Shown: piece by piece, positions 11,612 to 23,979 of the stretch
How the letters are laid out: each line of letters starts with the position of its first letter
Position numbering within the stretch: the first letter of the stretch is position 1
Source: Apostichopus japonicus
Taxonomy: Eukaryota; Echinodermata; Holothuroidea; Aspidochirotida; Stichopodidae
Length of the DNA: 64,000 nt
NCBI RefSeq assembly: GCF_037975245.1
Contig: NC_092567.1
Location: 16,549,876-16,613,875, forward strand
Direction: 5' to 3'
The notes under the pieces: model-generated
The model's database searches: none
What the model was told of the DNA's origin: nothing
What the model saw: only the letters and a program-made list of their open reading frames with translations
Translations under genes and position numbers: made by a program

Positions 11612-11623
11612 AGGAGGGGGTGG
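11612..11623 (+). other. Polypurine tract
   Basis: AGGAGGGGGTGG directly abuts the LTR start TGTCACG, as expected for the plus-strand priming site. The right-arm equivalent is 14242-14253 on the minus strand. Confidence 0.7.
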
Positions 11624-13254
11624 TGTCACGCCTGCATTGTATTTTAGCATTCCTTGTGGGTGGAAATTTCCACCGGGTAGCCTAGGCCTTTGCAAATTGT
11701 TCATTTCTTCTTTCGAGTAATGTATGCAAATTCTAGGAGGTGAACAATGGGGAGACGGGTTCTTCTCGGGTAATGTATGTAGATCCGAGCAAGTGCATAT
11801 TGGGAAACGGGTCCATCGGAATTCGTAGATTGTGCTTTGGCGGGTAAGGGCAGGGGTCAACTTAAGGTCGCTATATAAGGATTGGAGTGTGGTTGGATGA
11901 GGCATTCTGTGTGAGTCTCACCACCGTCCGGTCTTCGCCGTCTTATTCCTCGGCTTCTGTGTGTTAGCCGTTATCCAGGCTTCTTTGTATGAGCCTAGGC
12001 TTCTTTGTATGAGCCTAAAGACTGGGAACGTTGATATTTTGTGGCGTTGCGTTTTAGCCTAAGCCATATCAGCGTATCCTGAGGATTACTGTGTGTATCC
12101 GTTCTTGTCTTATTCGACGAAATCATTTTGGACACATTTCTGTGTATATGTACACCGCAAAGGGCCGTTTTACTGTGTGTTACGTCCCTGGCCGTTTGAC
12201 CAAGTTAATCCGGGATTTACTAATAGGACGATCCCGTAAGTTGATTTTTTGTCCGTATTACGCATTTAAGTGGTATCTGTATTTTTGATCGCACAGTAGG
12301 GTTTGTGGAGAAATTAATGTAGTGTATTACAAAGAGTCCTCGATCTATGGCTCGCAATTCAGTCAGTTTGTTAAAATGTTTATCCATGCTTAGGCATACG
12401 AATTTGTAATTGTTTAGGGTCAAATGCGTTTAAAACATTTAAGGTATTTTTAGGTCGTATAAGTGTGTGCGAATTATAAGTTCGCCTTAGTGCCTTTGGT
12501 TGGGTTGATTGATTTTGTATATTATCATATGTAGTGGAACGGGTAGTTATCGCCAATTTGAGGGCGTTCTAACCATGCTCTGTTTCCAAACATCGGGCTG
12601 CCGCCATTTTGTTATTGTGATATGTAGTATCGAGTAGCTATTATGTGTTTCATGGTAAGGGTTGACCCGGAGGTTCTTGGTATTATTTGGTAAATAGTGA
12701 TACCATATTGGTTGTGTGTTGCTTGTTGACTTTACGTCAGATAGGGGCTTTTGACGTCATAGTTTGACAATATTCGTTGGTATAGATATAAGTATAGCCA
12801 TGTGTTTGCCATTTGGCGCATGCCTGAGAGTAGTTTTGTTGTGTTTTTGTCATATAGGGTTGCAGTGTTGGGGCCCGATGGCTACGCTGGTGTGAGGGGC
12901 TCGCCATACCGTCTGGAGCTTCCTGCAGGGTACCAGCCGGAAGAAATCTAAGCGATAGAGAAGAAATCTAAGCGATAGAGAAGAAATCTAAGCGGTAGAG
13001 AAGAAATCTAAGCGATAGGGAAAAATTAAGCGATAGGGCAAATCCTTAGTAGAGTTGTTTGGAAGGGTTGGTCGGGTTAGCGAATGCTAACCGACGTGTG
13101 TATTTTTGTGTTGGGTATTTATGTTTCTTTTGTCGAGACCAAAAAGTCATTGGTCGTGTTGTAAATAAATTATATGTATCATTTCGCAAAATTCTTGGTG
13201 GTCTGTCATTTATTTATGTCATTCGTCTCGGGTGTCGAACGCTAAGCAGATTGA
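11624..13254 (+). mobile_element. Gypsy LTR, left copy, running into the palindrome centre
   Basis: It starts TGTCACGCC right after the PPT. A TATA-like box, CTATATAAGG, lies near 11870. Sequence up to 12616 is mirrored at 13255-14241; 12617-13254 is unpaired. Possible polyadenylation signals (AATAAA) occur near 13164. The 3' boundary of the LTR could not be fixed, so part of this span may be leader sequence. Confidence 0.6.
12952..13040 (+). repeat. 20 bp tandem repeat in the palindrome centre
   Basis: Four to five units of AAGAAATCTAAGCGATAGAG occur with small changes, within the LTR or leader region. Confidence 0.85.
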
Positions 13255-14241
13255 GACAAAATGGCGGCAGCCCGATGTTTGGAAACAGAACATGGTTAGA
13301 ACGCCCTCAAATTGGCGATAACTACCCGTTCCACTACATATGATAATTTCCACAATCAATCAACCCAACCAAAGGCACTAAGGCGAACTTATAATTCGCA
13401 CACACTTATACGACCTAAAAATACCTTAAATGCTTTAAACGCATTTGACCCTAAACAATTACAAATTCGTATGCCTAAGCATGGATAAACATTTTAACAA
13501 ACTGACTGAATTGCGAGCCATAGATCGAGGACTCCTTTAAATACAATACATTTTTCCACAAACCCTACTGTGCGATCAAAAATACAGATACCAATTAAAT
13601 GCGTAATACGGACAAAAAATCAACTTACGGGATCGTCCTATTAGTAAATCCCGGATTAACTTGGTCAAACGGCCAGGGACGTAACACACAGTAAAACGGC
13701 CCTTTGCGGTGTACATATACAAAGAAATGTGTCCAAAAATGATTTCGTCGAATAAGACAAGAACGGATACACACAGTAATCCTCAGGATACGCTGATATG
13801 GCTTAGGCTAAAACGCAACGCCACAAAATATCAACGTTCCCAGTCTTTAGGCTCATACAAAGAAGCCTAGGCTCATACAAAGAAGCCTGGATAACGGCTA
13901 ACACACAGAAGCCGAGGAATAAGACGGCGAAGACCGGACGGTGGTGAGACTCACACAGAATGCCTCATCCAACCACACCCCAATCCTTATATAGCGACCT
14001 TAAGTTGACCCCTGCCCTTACCCGCCAAAGCACAATCTACGAATTCCGATGGACCCGTTTCCCATTATGCACTTGCTCGGATCTACATACATTACCCGAG
14101 AAGAACCCGTCTCCCCATTGTTCACCTCCTGGAATTTGCATACATTACTCGAAAGCAGAAATGAACAATTTGCAAAGGCCTAGGCTACCCGGTGGAAATT
14201 TCCACCCACAAGGAATGCTAAAATACAATGCAGGCGTGACA
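13255..14241 (-). mobile_element. Gypsy LTR, right copy, truncated at the centre
   Basis: This is the inverted mirror of 11624-12616 with a small percentage of differences. It begins at 14241 after the minus-strand PPT (14242-14253) and is cut at 13255 by the fold-back junction. Confidence 0.75.
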
Positions 14242-14295
14242 CCACCCCCTCCTAAGACATGATAGTTTACTATCATGTACTAACTTTTAAGAATA

Positions 14296-15270
14296 CTATT
14301 CTGGGCACCGACTTAGGAAATCAGCACCATGATTTTCCGCGCCTTTGACAGCCTTGATCACAAAGCTGTAGGGCTGCAAAGACAAAGCCCATCGTAGGAC
14401 TCTGTTGTTCTTAATCTTAGTACACGTCATGTACGTAAGAGGCTGGTGATCAGTTTCCAACAAAAACTCTACCCCATACAAATACACGTGAAACTTTTCC
14501 ACGGCCCACACAAGAGCCAAACACTCTTTTTCAATTGTAGAATACTTTACTTCCCTTGGCTGTAACTTTCTACTAGCATAACAAATAGGAAATCTTTCCC
14601 CACTTTCTTCTTGCATTAAAATAGCACCTATGCCTATATCTGATGCATCTGTGCACAAAATGAAACACTTACTTAAGTCTGGTAACTTGAGAATAGGGGC
14701 AGATGCTAACCTGCTTTTCAAAGTTTTGAAGGCGATTTCTTGCGCTTCACCCCACTCTACCTTATTTGACTTAGACCCCTTAGTTAAATCTGTGAGAGGG
14801 GCAGAAATGGCAGCAAAGTTTGAAATAAAACGACGGTAATATCCGACCAGTCCCATGAAAGAACGAACATCTTTCTTTGTACGCGGGGTGGACGTATTCA
14901 TGATCTTTTCAACTTTATCCGGTTGGGGTTTGAGAACTCCCTCTCCAACCAAATGACCCAAAAAATCCAACGAAGCATACCCAAAGAAACATTTCGTGGG
15001 ACGCACCGTCAGCCCTGCTCGTCTGATACGATCAAGCACCCCTTCAACTGCACTTAGGTGATCTCCCCAATTTTCTGTATAGATCAGAACGTCGTCAATG
15101 TAATTGACTACGTTGGGTATCCCCTCAAGCAACCTGCGCATCATGCGTGTAAACACCGCAGAAGCGTTGATGATGCCGAATGGCATCACCTTAAATTGAT
15201 AGAGGCCGTCATGGGTAACAAACGCCGTTTTAGGTCTGTCGGTTTTAGCCACTGGGATTTGCCAGTATCC
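14296..15270 (-). pseudogene. Gypsy pol fragment: RT plus RNase H (right arm)
   Basis: An open frame of about 325 codons on the minus strand covers RT from GYWQIPVA, with KTAFVT, MPFGIINA and the catalytic NYIDDVLIY. RNase H follows (TDAS, EKECLALVW, TDHQPL) to the stop after GADFLSRCPE. It is cut at its N-terminal side by the insertion junction at 15270, so protease, integrase and gag are absent. Apart from a serine-to-alanine change near the end it is nearly identical to the left-arm protein. The lack of frame damage suggests recent insertion. Confidence 0.85.
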
Positions 15271-15960
15271 CAACTTTAGTATTTGCACTCAAGGAATATA
15301 AAGAGACTTCTGTGGCATATAGAATACATTATATGCGGCACAAGATGACCTTCGAAGACGCCATACATCAACACGCATGGTTAATTTTACTACCAGTATC
15401 TGAAAAGAGTCTATGAGGCTGATGTCAAAGAGCAGACTGCCAGTCTTTTCTTCACCATAACATAATACTGTTCTCGGGCGGAAAAAAAATTAAAAGAGTA
15501 CAGTTACCTTCTATAAATGACAGAATATAAATAGAAGTTCACAATAAAATCATCCAGCCAATAGCCAAAGTTGCTCTCACTCAAGAGGGCGATGTCAGTT
15601 GTGAACGTTATTGGCTAGATATTAGAGAAATTCTGGGGGGGGGGGGGGGGAAAGGTGAATGGTTATATTTTGTTTATTTGTTGATAGCATCCTATAGGTT
15701 ATTTACGGTCTATGTCGAGTATTGTCGTTAGATCTAGGCACACTACAGAGTTATTCAAGAAGCAGGATAATGATTAAACAAAATGTTTATCATGTCATGC
15801 AATACATCCAAATATCACACCAAGCTATATTTAACTTAACAGTTCTACCTTATCTAATGGAATCTCTCGGCGCTAAAAATCAATGAGACAACTATGTTGA
15901 TAATGGACTGTACTTCAAAATCTCTGTTTTTGAAAATGCTTTCACTTCATCTCCGGAAAA
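15271..15960. repeat. Family A repeat, right part
   Basis: It matches 52937-53625. A G-run at about 15637-15652 replaces GAGAAAAAAAGG of the other copy. It includes an inverted pair of ATTGGCTAG-like motifs near 15555 and 15610. No coding sequence is seen. Confidence 0.8.
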
Positions 15961-16004
15961 AAAGACGGGCGCATCCGTCGCTGCATCCGTCTCCTATAGT
16001 TTAC

Positions 16005-16188
16005 GGCATATGTCCAGGGGTATATTCGTCCGGGGGTATTTATCCGGGGGGTAATTGTCTAGGGGGTATTCGTCCGAGGGGATAGTTGTCCGGTATCCGG
16101 TATCTGTCCGGGTGGTAATCGTCCGGGGGGTTATTGTCTGGGGGGTAATCGTCCGGGGGTATTTGTCTGGGGGGTATTTGTCCGGTCA
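16005..16188. repeat. G-rich degenerate minisatellite
   Basis: About ten units of roughly 15-18 bp, centred on GGGGGGTATTTGTCCG, have variable TAATCG, TATTCG and TAATTG spacers. The regularly spaced runs of 4-6 G could form G-quadruplexes on the plus strand. It lies directly before the open frame at 16191. Confidence 0.8.
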
Positions 16189-16190
16189 CG

Positions 16191-17518
16191 CAAAATTGTG
16201 CTTCTGAAGGTGTTAAAACCTACATAATATGCTGTCCAGAGCTGAACAAGCACTTGAAATTCAATCCTAAATTTTTATATAAATTTGTATCAGTTACAGA
16301 ACTATGCAACAAGCCTGATCCAATACAAGTAAACGTACTATCCATGACAGGTGATATGTTTATTAAGAAGATTGACTCATTTTAAATAAAACGACCTCCT
16401 AAACATGTTTCATCTAACAATGACACAACCAAGATAACAAAAATCAACATATTTATTGATGAAATGCCGCTAAGCCTTTTTCAGAAAACCAAATCACAGT
16501 TTGTGGAGAAATGCAATAACCGGGACAACTGTATTGACAAGGTATGGGTATCCTTAGCGACAGAAACATGTTACAAGGAGACTGTGATAGATAATGAGGA
16601 ATTCCATACAGTCTACCTTACAAAGAATTTGAGAAATCCTCCGGTAATTTCGAAACTGATGAAAGCGATTTGCGAATACACCGGACATTTTTGCATGAAA
16701 CCACAAATAGGCAATACAAATTACAAAGATAGATCCTATGATCAGCAGAACAATGGCATAGATCGCCAAAACAGCAATGACAATTTAAATCAAACAGAAA
16801 ATGAGATGAGAAATCAACAACAACACCAAAATGACTGTCAAACAGGTATTCACAATGCCAACACACAGACAGAATCAAAAGCACTCTTGTATAGAATTGA
16901 AAACTGTAAATGTTCTAGTAGTGAAAAAACTGCGCGTACATCAGATTTATGTTTCTGTCTCTCGCAGAGAATTACGGACGTGATAACCAGAATATTTTAC
17001 GACCGAGTCTTCGACATAGATGAAAGTTCACGTATATTATTTAAGGTGTCACATATTTTTAACAGAACATTTGAAAGCCGCAAATTCTCAGAGATCAAAC
17101 TTTGCATGGAGCAGGCATTAAAAAACAAGAAATTGATGGTTACAAATGGTTAACAGTGTCAAATGCAGCATTTGCAAATGATCAAAAAGACAAGGTCAAG
17201 GGAAAGGGAAGGGACAGGGATCAACAGGAAAACAAGAAAGGAAAAGAAAAGGGGGAAAAAAGAAAAAAGTTGAAAAGCCCAAATCTTTTGATCGTTGATG
17301 AGAATACAATTAAGGGATATGAGAACGATAAACTTGTATACATAGATCTGTTATCTATGTGGCAATGGTTACCAAATACACCATCAGGAAGCACTAGTGT
17401 CATGTTCCTGTCGCGATGCACCTGTAAAATCGTCCATGTTATATTACCACCAAACGAGACAAAGAGGTTTCTGGAGGCTCATCAGACAATGTTTCAAGAT
17501 GAAATCAAGAAGCTCTAG
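16191..17518 (+). pseudogene. Unidentified coding stretch with one stop and one frameshift
   Basis: One reading frame runs from 16191 to the TGG-TTA-ACA area near 17153, interrupted by a single TAA at 16383. The part before that stop reads like protein (for example TYIICCPELNKHLKF). From about 17105 the protein-like frame shifts by one, probably at an A-run, and goes on to a stop at 17518. The middle is rich in Asn and Gln, a Lys/Gly-rich linker follows (about 17190-17275), and several Cys pairs occur, such as ENCKCSSSE and SRCTCK. No family was recognised. It may be a decayed host gene, a last exon or an unknown mobile element. Confidence 0.45.
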
Positions 17519-20019
17519 TCAGATGGCGTGCGTGTGAATGGATTTAAAAGAGAAATAGACAAGCTTGATAACTTTATTCAAAACGAAGGACGTATTTTGC
17601 CTGTCTTATTGAAATCAAAATTACTTAAAGAAAAATAGAAATAATAGTTAGTACAGTTTGGATGCAGGAGAGAAAAACAACACCAGCGAGAATTTAACTG
17701 GTTGTAATCAATTGATATGATATTTATGGCGTTCTACTGAAACATAAATAATAATTAAAAACTGTATTTCACTGAGACTTTCTGAGTATTCTGATGTGTA
17801 ATACATTTGCAAGATTTGTGACACTAATTTCTTGCTTTGATATGACATTATATATTTAAGTTATATGTTCATTCATATTTAAGTTAAATTAAAGGTAGAC
17901 GTTTTGCAAGATTGCAGCAAATTAGCGTACATGTCATGTAAACTAGCCTCCGTCGACGGACTCGATTAACTGAGCTTATTGTATTACTTGCTTGTCGTCA
18001 ATATAATAACGGCAACACAGGCCATACTCATATACGATGCTCACATGCCGACATACTCATGCTCACACGCTCATGCTCACATGCTCACATACATGCTCAC
18101 ATAGGACAAGTGTACAGTCTGAATTTACTAATTAGGCACTAACATGATTACGCGGTTGCCTACATATGTTAATAACACTACATGTCGGGATGTTCTTTGG
18201 ATTGGGTTTTTGTTTTTCTTCCAAAACAGGATCTAAAAAGTAGCTGGGAGCAATTTAAGGTTAATAATAACTTTTTGTCATCTAGTGTTTCGATGACGAT
18301 TGATCATACTACCTACAGAAAGTAAAATTGTCAATACAACATGTCCTGTGGAAGGCCAACATGTCTTCATGTACTAATTTACTTGGCTTGTACGTTGTAT
18401 ATTCACGATTCCGTTGACATGTGTTTCTTGTTTTCGATACTGTTTTCCCATCTATAGTAAGAAAATGGTTACGTTGTACTGTGACGTTTGACGAACTTCA
18501 TGACACGTATCTCAGAAACTGACGTGTTATAAATAGTTAGACCATGTATATGTGTAACAGATAACATTTGTAGATTTTATATGTTAGTCCACTACACGCG
18601 ATTAGACAATATAATTATATATTCAAATCAACTTGTATTATTTCTATGGGCGGAACCGTCCGCGCTACTAATGTTTTTGCTTGGCTTCACTTAAGCTAAA
18701 TGAAAACAGCCAATTTTATTTTGAGCTATTGTTTATTAATACGTACTTACTATTGAAACTAATCATATGAAACTTCTAGAATTGTAGCGGGACTACTAAA
18801 CCAAAACCATTAGTAACGGTGTCTTTGTTGTAGGTTGGATGTCATCTGACAAAATGACGAATTTGTATAGAATCACCCTATCCGTCCAGTCGATAAATCT
18901 TGCGACTAGTTGTTTATTGTTGGTTTGTTTTATGGTGTTTTTTGTTTGTTATTGATGCGTTGGTCAAAACAAGTCATTCAAGATGCTGATAACCTATGAT
19001 GGTTAATTTGAACAAACGCCTAGTGATTTTTGTTAGTTAATTTAGGTTATCAAATTATCGAATATTTGGATTGATGTGATTGAAAAAGTTAAGAAAAAAA
19101 TTACTAATAATATTGGTATTAAATCTGAGAACTTTTTTTTTCAAATTGTTGTTGCGCTATTAATTTGAAATACATGTAAAAAAAATGATTAAACTTTATT
19201 CGAGAATAACACCGTGTTACTGATTTGCTACTGATTGCCCGTTTATTACTTAACTCTGTCCCACAATTAAGAAAGAGATTTGACAAAGCATAGAAAATAT
19301 CACAGACTGTTGCTTGTCAAAAATAGTGCAGTACAGCAAGTTGCCCTGTCAGTCGGACTTAAGCACCAAGGAAACGATTGAGCTTCCGGGGCTTCTCCAC
19401 ATCCCCCCCCCCCCTACAGGACCACCATCAAAACTACTTGGACCCAATAAGGGTCAAATAATTTCTCTTTCTAATATGTATTTTTTCAGACGTTCCATAT
19501 AACCACAATGTAGCTTTCAGGGGACATAAACTCCCGGTCAATAACACATTAATATTTCACACACTTTTTATACCTAAACATGTTTGTATAAACATTTATA
19601 AATACTTAATATGATCAAAAATAAGAATGTGACTTTAAACAAACTTGCTAATAAGGAACAAACACGCTTGTTATGTCAAAGACCTTTTAGTAAAATGAAG
19701 GGGTATCCACTTTCACGGGATGTATGACATTGGTTAGTCAAACGTTCCAACCTAAATTCAACATTAATGTTACATTGTTGTCTCCTCGCATCCAATTCAT
19801 TAGTTGTACCACTGAACGTTGACTCTCTCGTATTATTTAATTATATCAGACAGTAAGCAATAATGATCGATTTGATTTGCTTGGGTGTTTAATGTTTGTT
19901 GGTGTGATTGTTGTTCTATATGAATCGATCATTCTGGTATTGCCGAGAAATTTGAACAAATGTTTGATACAGTTATCAGAATGTTTCATTATATGTGTTC
20001 TCCTGTAAATTTGTAATTA
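17519..20019. other. AT-rich stretch with a short tandem repeat
   Basis: A tandem repeat of ACATGCTCAC-like units lies at about 18020-18105. A C-run is at 19400. No ORF of interest, tRNA or transposon end was recognised. Confidence 0.5.
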
Positions 20020-22915
20020 CTTCATCGTGCGATGTACCGGCCTTTTGACAAGCTCTGTACCACCCGACCAAATTTAACAAAAACATCGCCCTGTCCAACC
20101 GCACTAGGACGCGACGCGGAATTGGATACACCGCGCCCGGGTACCACAAGATGGGCGAAACAAAACGATTAATTACGGTGACTTTCCCTAGGATCGAGTC
20201 AGCGGGTGCCTAATGTTTCGAGCCTGCTCTCTCGTTCAAGGTTATATCACAAGGTGCATCGCAGCCGAACCATATACCATTAATTTTGATATTTTGATCC
20301 GACCACGATGCACCGAATGGTAAGTCTCTGTATCTCCAGCTACCAAGGCGAAGGCCCTTTGTCTTTTCCGGATTCAACTTCGCCCCGGTAGCTCTTTCAA
20401 AGATAGATCAATCCTGCGAGGGCACGAAAGGAGCCCAGACTCGAAACAACACACGTGACGTCATCGGCATATTGAACGCATTTCACTTTGGCACCCCCTG
20501 GCACAACGAATGGAACAAGTCTGGAGTCCCTTCCAAAAGACGAGAGAGGGATTCGCTAAACAAAACATAAAGCAATGGAGACAGAGGACACCCCTGGCGC
20601 ACCCCCCTCTCCACGTTAAAAACCTCCGAACAAAACCCATTTACGATAACAGAACTGAAACTTTCCTGATACAAAACAGAAATCCATTTACGAAAATTTG
20701 GGTGCAACTTAAACGTCTCCAATACCTTCATTAAAAAACCGCGATCCACCATGTCAAAGACCTTCTGCTGGTCAAGAGAGACCAATGCACATGGCAGATC
20801 ACGCTCAATAACAAAGTCGGTCAAGTCGCGCATCAACCACAAGTTCAACTGGATGCAATAACCCTTCACTGCACAAGTCTGGAGATCACCCACAAGATGC
20901 GGCATAGCCAGTGCAAGGCGGTTGCACAAAGCATTAGCCAGCAACTTGTAGTCCACATTAAACAAGGTGATCGGACGCTTGTTATGAGGATCCAAGAGAT
21001 GCCCAGACTTGGGCAGCAAAGTAATCATGCCCAGACGTTGATTTTGGTTTAACAGTCCGTTTTGGAAGGCGTTTTCGAAGACGGCTCTGATGTCGGGTCC
21101 GACTATTGCCCACAAGGTTCGGTAGAACTCCTTCGGAAGCCCGTCCGAATCCGGGGACTTGCCATTCCTCATCTTCAAATGCGCCTTCCAAAGCTCAACA
21201 GTGATTATTCCGCCCCCAAAATAACACTGACCTCGTGGGGAACAGTTTTAGAGATTCCCCTCAATAAATCGACCTGTGCCGACAAGTCGACATTGCCACA
21301 CCTAAAAAAACTCTAAGAGAAATCTTTATTCACGCGGCAATGCCGTAAGGGTCACTAACCACGGTCCCATCAGCATCGCGCACAGTTGTGACGCGTCTGT
21401 CACCCACCGATGAGCAGACACAGAGCCCCGAGTCTGTCAAGACCCGAGACTGGGACATAGTTAAAGTCTCCGACCATGACAAATGGTGAACTACCAGGAA
21501 CAAAGGAAGGCAGCGGGTCAAAAAATTCTTGTCTAGCAGAAGACTGATTGGGAGCATACACATTTCAAAGGCAGATATTACCCTGATGATGCTTGAAGAA
21601 TGCAAACCTATCACCCCTTGTGGCAGAACCCGCCTGACGAGAGGACAGTGCCACAAGATATGTACGAACCAAACGAAGCATACAGCTGCGCCCCACTCAT
21701 AAGCCCATAGAGGGACATCTTCTTCCAAAATGTGTGTTTTTTGTAGGCAAACGCTGTCGGCCTTCATTGACTTACAATACTGGAAAATGCGACTGCACTT
21801 GAGATGATCCATCATGCCATTCACGTTCAAAGTGGCAACTGAAAGTGTATGGGCCATGAGAAGGCAATGAGGCAAAACTACGCCTACGACGATTCCGTAA
21901 GCTGCAAGCGCCCTGGAAAAATCATCGTCTGAGGGATTCTCTCATCTTTTCGTACCAGCTCGTCCCATTGGCACGTTTCGGCTCGAAGATCATCGAGTCT
22001 CCGGAGTTGCTGTCAGACAAGAGCCTCGATCTCCGGATCTGGTGGTACCGAAGCCAGACTGAGGACGGAACTGGACGAGTTGATGGGGGAAGCAGGTGGA
22101 GATACCGTGTTCGCCTCGCGATGTGGTGGAAGCGGTGTAGACACGGGGTTGGGTTCCGCAATGACGGGGAGGGTAAACCAGGTGCGGAGGACGGTGAATT
22201 CTCACCTGGTTACCCCTCCTCGCGTGAAGCTTCCTCCGAGGCAGTAGGTGCGTCGGAACTTGACGCCTTTCCTTTACCCCCACTTTTTTTTCATAGAGAC
22301 ATAAGAGGGACAAACGGTAAAGACATGTCAGAGTGAGAGTGAGCACACAACCTTCTTGGGCAAGCGGTGCTATCATACCCAAGAAGAAGGCAGCGCCGTC
22401 ATTTTTGTCTGAGCAGCTCTTGGCTTCGTTCCTGGTCTCCCCAATCCTGAAGCAGTAACGGGGCTGACCGGGATACCGCACGTGAGGTTTATGCCCTGCC
22501 ATAAACAGGAAGGAGGGAATGTCCCGTTACAGGTCGAGTCGAATCTGTCTGTGCCCGTTTACTAATCTGGGGGCTGTGCGTAGGAGCACATTTGTGCAGC
22601 ATTTACAGCCCGAAACCGACATAAAACAGTTGCGAGAAGTTCCTGCCGAACCCCTAGTTCTACGTGGATGAGAGTTCCCTAACGGATTCCTCGTATGGAG
22701 CTTCTTTCATCTCTTCGACGTTAATCAGCAACGTGACACCCTTCTGCTGGGCTACGTCACTGGTAAAACGTAAGTCATACGTGTAACGACACTGGAGGGC
22801 CTGCAAAGCATCAACCTCTCCAGGAACTGCAACACGCTTGCTTTTTAAAATACTAAATACTTGCACCGGTGGAACCGCTTTTTCACCGGTCAAAGTCAAC
22901 TTAACGATACGGCTT
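20020..22915 (-). pseudogene. Tx1/L1-like LINE copy 2, broken
   Basis: This is the fuller of the two duplicated LINE relics. On the minus strand, ORF1 begins near 22915 with a domain containing VKLTLTGEKAVPPVQVFSIL, then the knuckle-like CFRIGETRNEAKSC near 22450. Endonuclease start TLNVNGMMDHLKC is near 21840. The RT at 20483-21178 is open for 231 codons, with SPDSDGLPKEFYRTLW, LVSLDQQKVFDM and RQGCPLSPLLYVL. The YADD region and the post-RT part continue in other frames down to about 20020 (TELVKRPVHRT). Several frameshifts and missing pieces make it inactive. It extends about 260 bp beyond the duplication edge at 20281. Confidence 0.8.
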
Positions 22916-23950
22916 TTGAAAGTAAGAACGATATATGTTGTATAAAAAAGAAAGCCAACTAACAACTCGAATATATATTGCACCCTGCCCTGGTTAAAGC
23001 TCGGTGAAAAATATATCCGATTACTATGCGATTGCTAAACGATTACATAAAACGTGACCAACAACGTGTAATCAACATTCAGTAAAGGTATAGTCTGCTT
23101 GTTACACAGATCCAAGGTATCTTCATACTTAGGCAAAATAGTGATCGTACTCCGCTTTTGGCTGTCGGTGAGCGTTTAGCATTCAGAGGAGATCTGAAAG
23201 GTTTGGTATTTCCCATTTTTCATAGCGTTCTCTATTTACGGCTGTAGTTAACGCCCAATTGGTCATTGACATTCGAGGGAACATATCAAGTTATGTTATT
23301 GAATATTTTATCTTGGGCAGTACGGTCGACATTTACCCATGAAAATAATATTGCAATTAGAAACCGAAAAATTGCAGAGACGTAAATTCGGTCCATTTGT
23401 AGAGGCATCAGAGCCATTTGGTCTTACCAAAGTGAATTGATGTAACACAGGGTTAAGACACCTCCAAACATCTATCAAAATATGACACGATATACAAAAA
23501 AAAATACACACATGGAAAGAACCGTTATGGGAATTGAAAATTGTGAAATGTTAGTATCCGCGACAGAGTTAAAACCACGACACATGAAGCACTGCCAGGC
23601 ACTCAGGATGGCAGAATCTTGAAAAAAAAACCTTCCTTGCAGAAGATTGAAAAGGTGCATAAACGTGACATAAAGGTACCATTTCCCTATGGGTATATTA
23701 ACAGAACAAACAGCAAGAGACCTTCATGACCAGCCTCAACCCTGATGACACATTCGCTTAGACGTGGAGAAATCAGCACGACCGTACCACAGGATTAAAC
23801 TGTACCAAAGGAAGGCCACCTACCCATTCGTAGGTCCACAAATCGGCATCTTTTTGCAGTTCTGTGGGTTGTTTTCTGAATGCAAAGGTCGCCAACAGCA
23901 ATAAACGTTCATATTCATGCTGACTACTGGCAAACACCATGAACGGAATG
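22916..23950. other. Duplicated stretch without a gene
   Basis: This is the counterpart of 2326-3380. No conserved ORF is seen. Confidence 0.5.
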
Positions 23951-23979
23951 AAAGATCCTCATATTTGACTATGACGAAT

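Larger units (their letters stand above)
10793..15270. mobile_element. Palindromic Ty3/gypsy insertion (Gmr1-like)
   Basis: Two copies of the same LTR retrotransposon part face each other. The left arm, 10858-12616, reads pol end then LTR on the plus strand. The right arm, 13255-15013, is its inverted near-identical copy. A unique centre of about 640 bp separates them. A 65 bp piece of LTR start at 10793-10857 caps the left end, and the right arm extends further into RT up to 15270. Comparison with the empty site at 52936 in the other family A copy defines the insertion edges. The polymerase ends right after RNase H. Confidence 0.85.

Noticed and set aside
18020-18105. CRISPR-like repeat array
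   Set aside because: The short ACATGCTCAC units are contiguous without unique spacers and the genome is eukaryotic.
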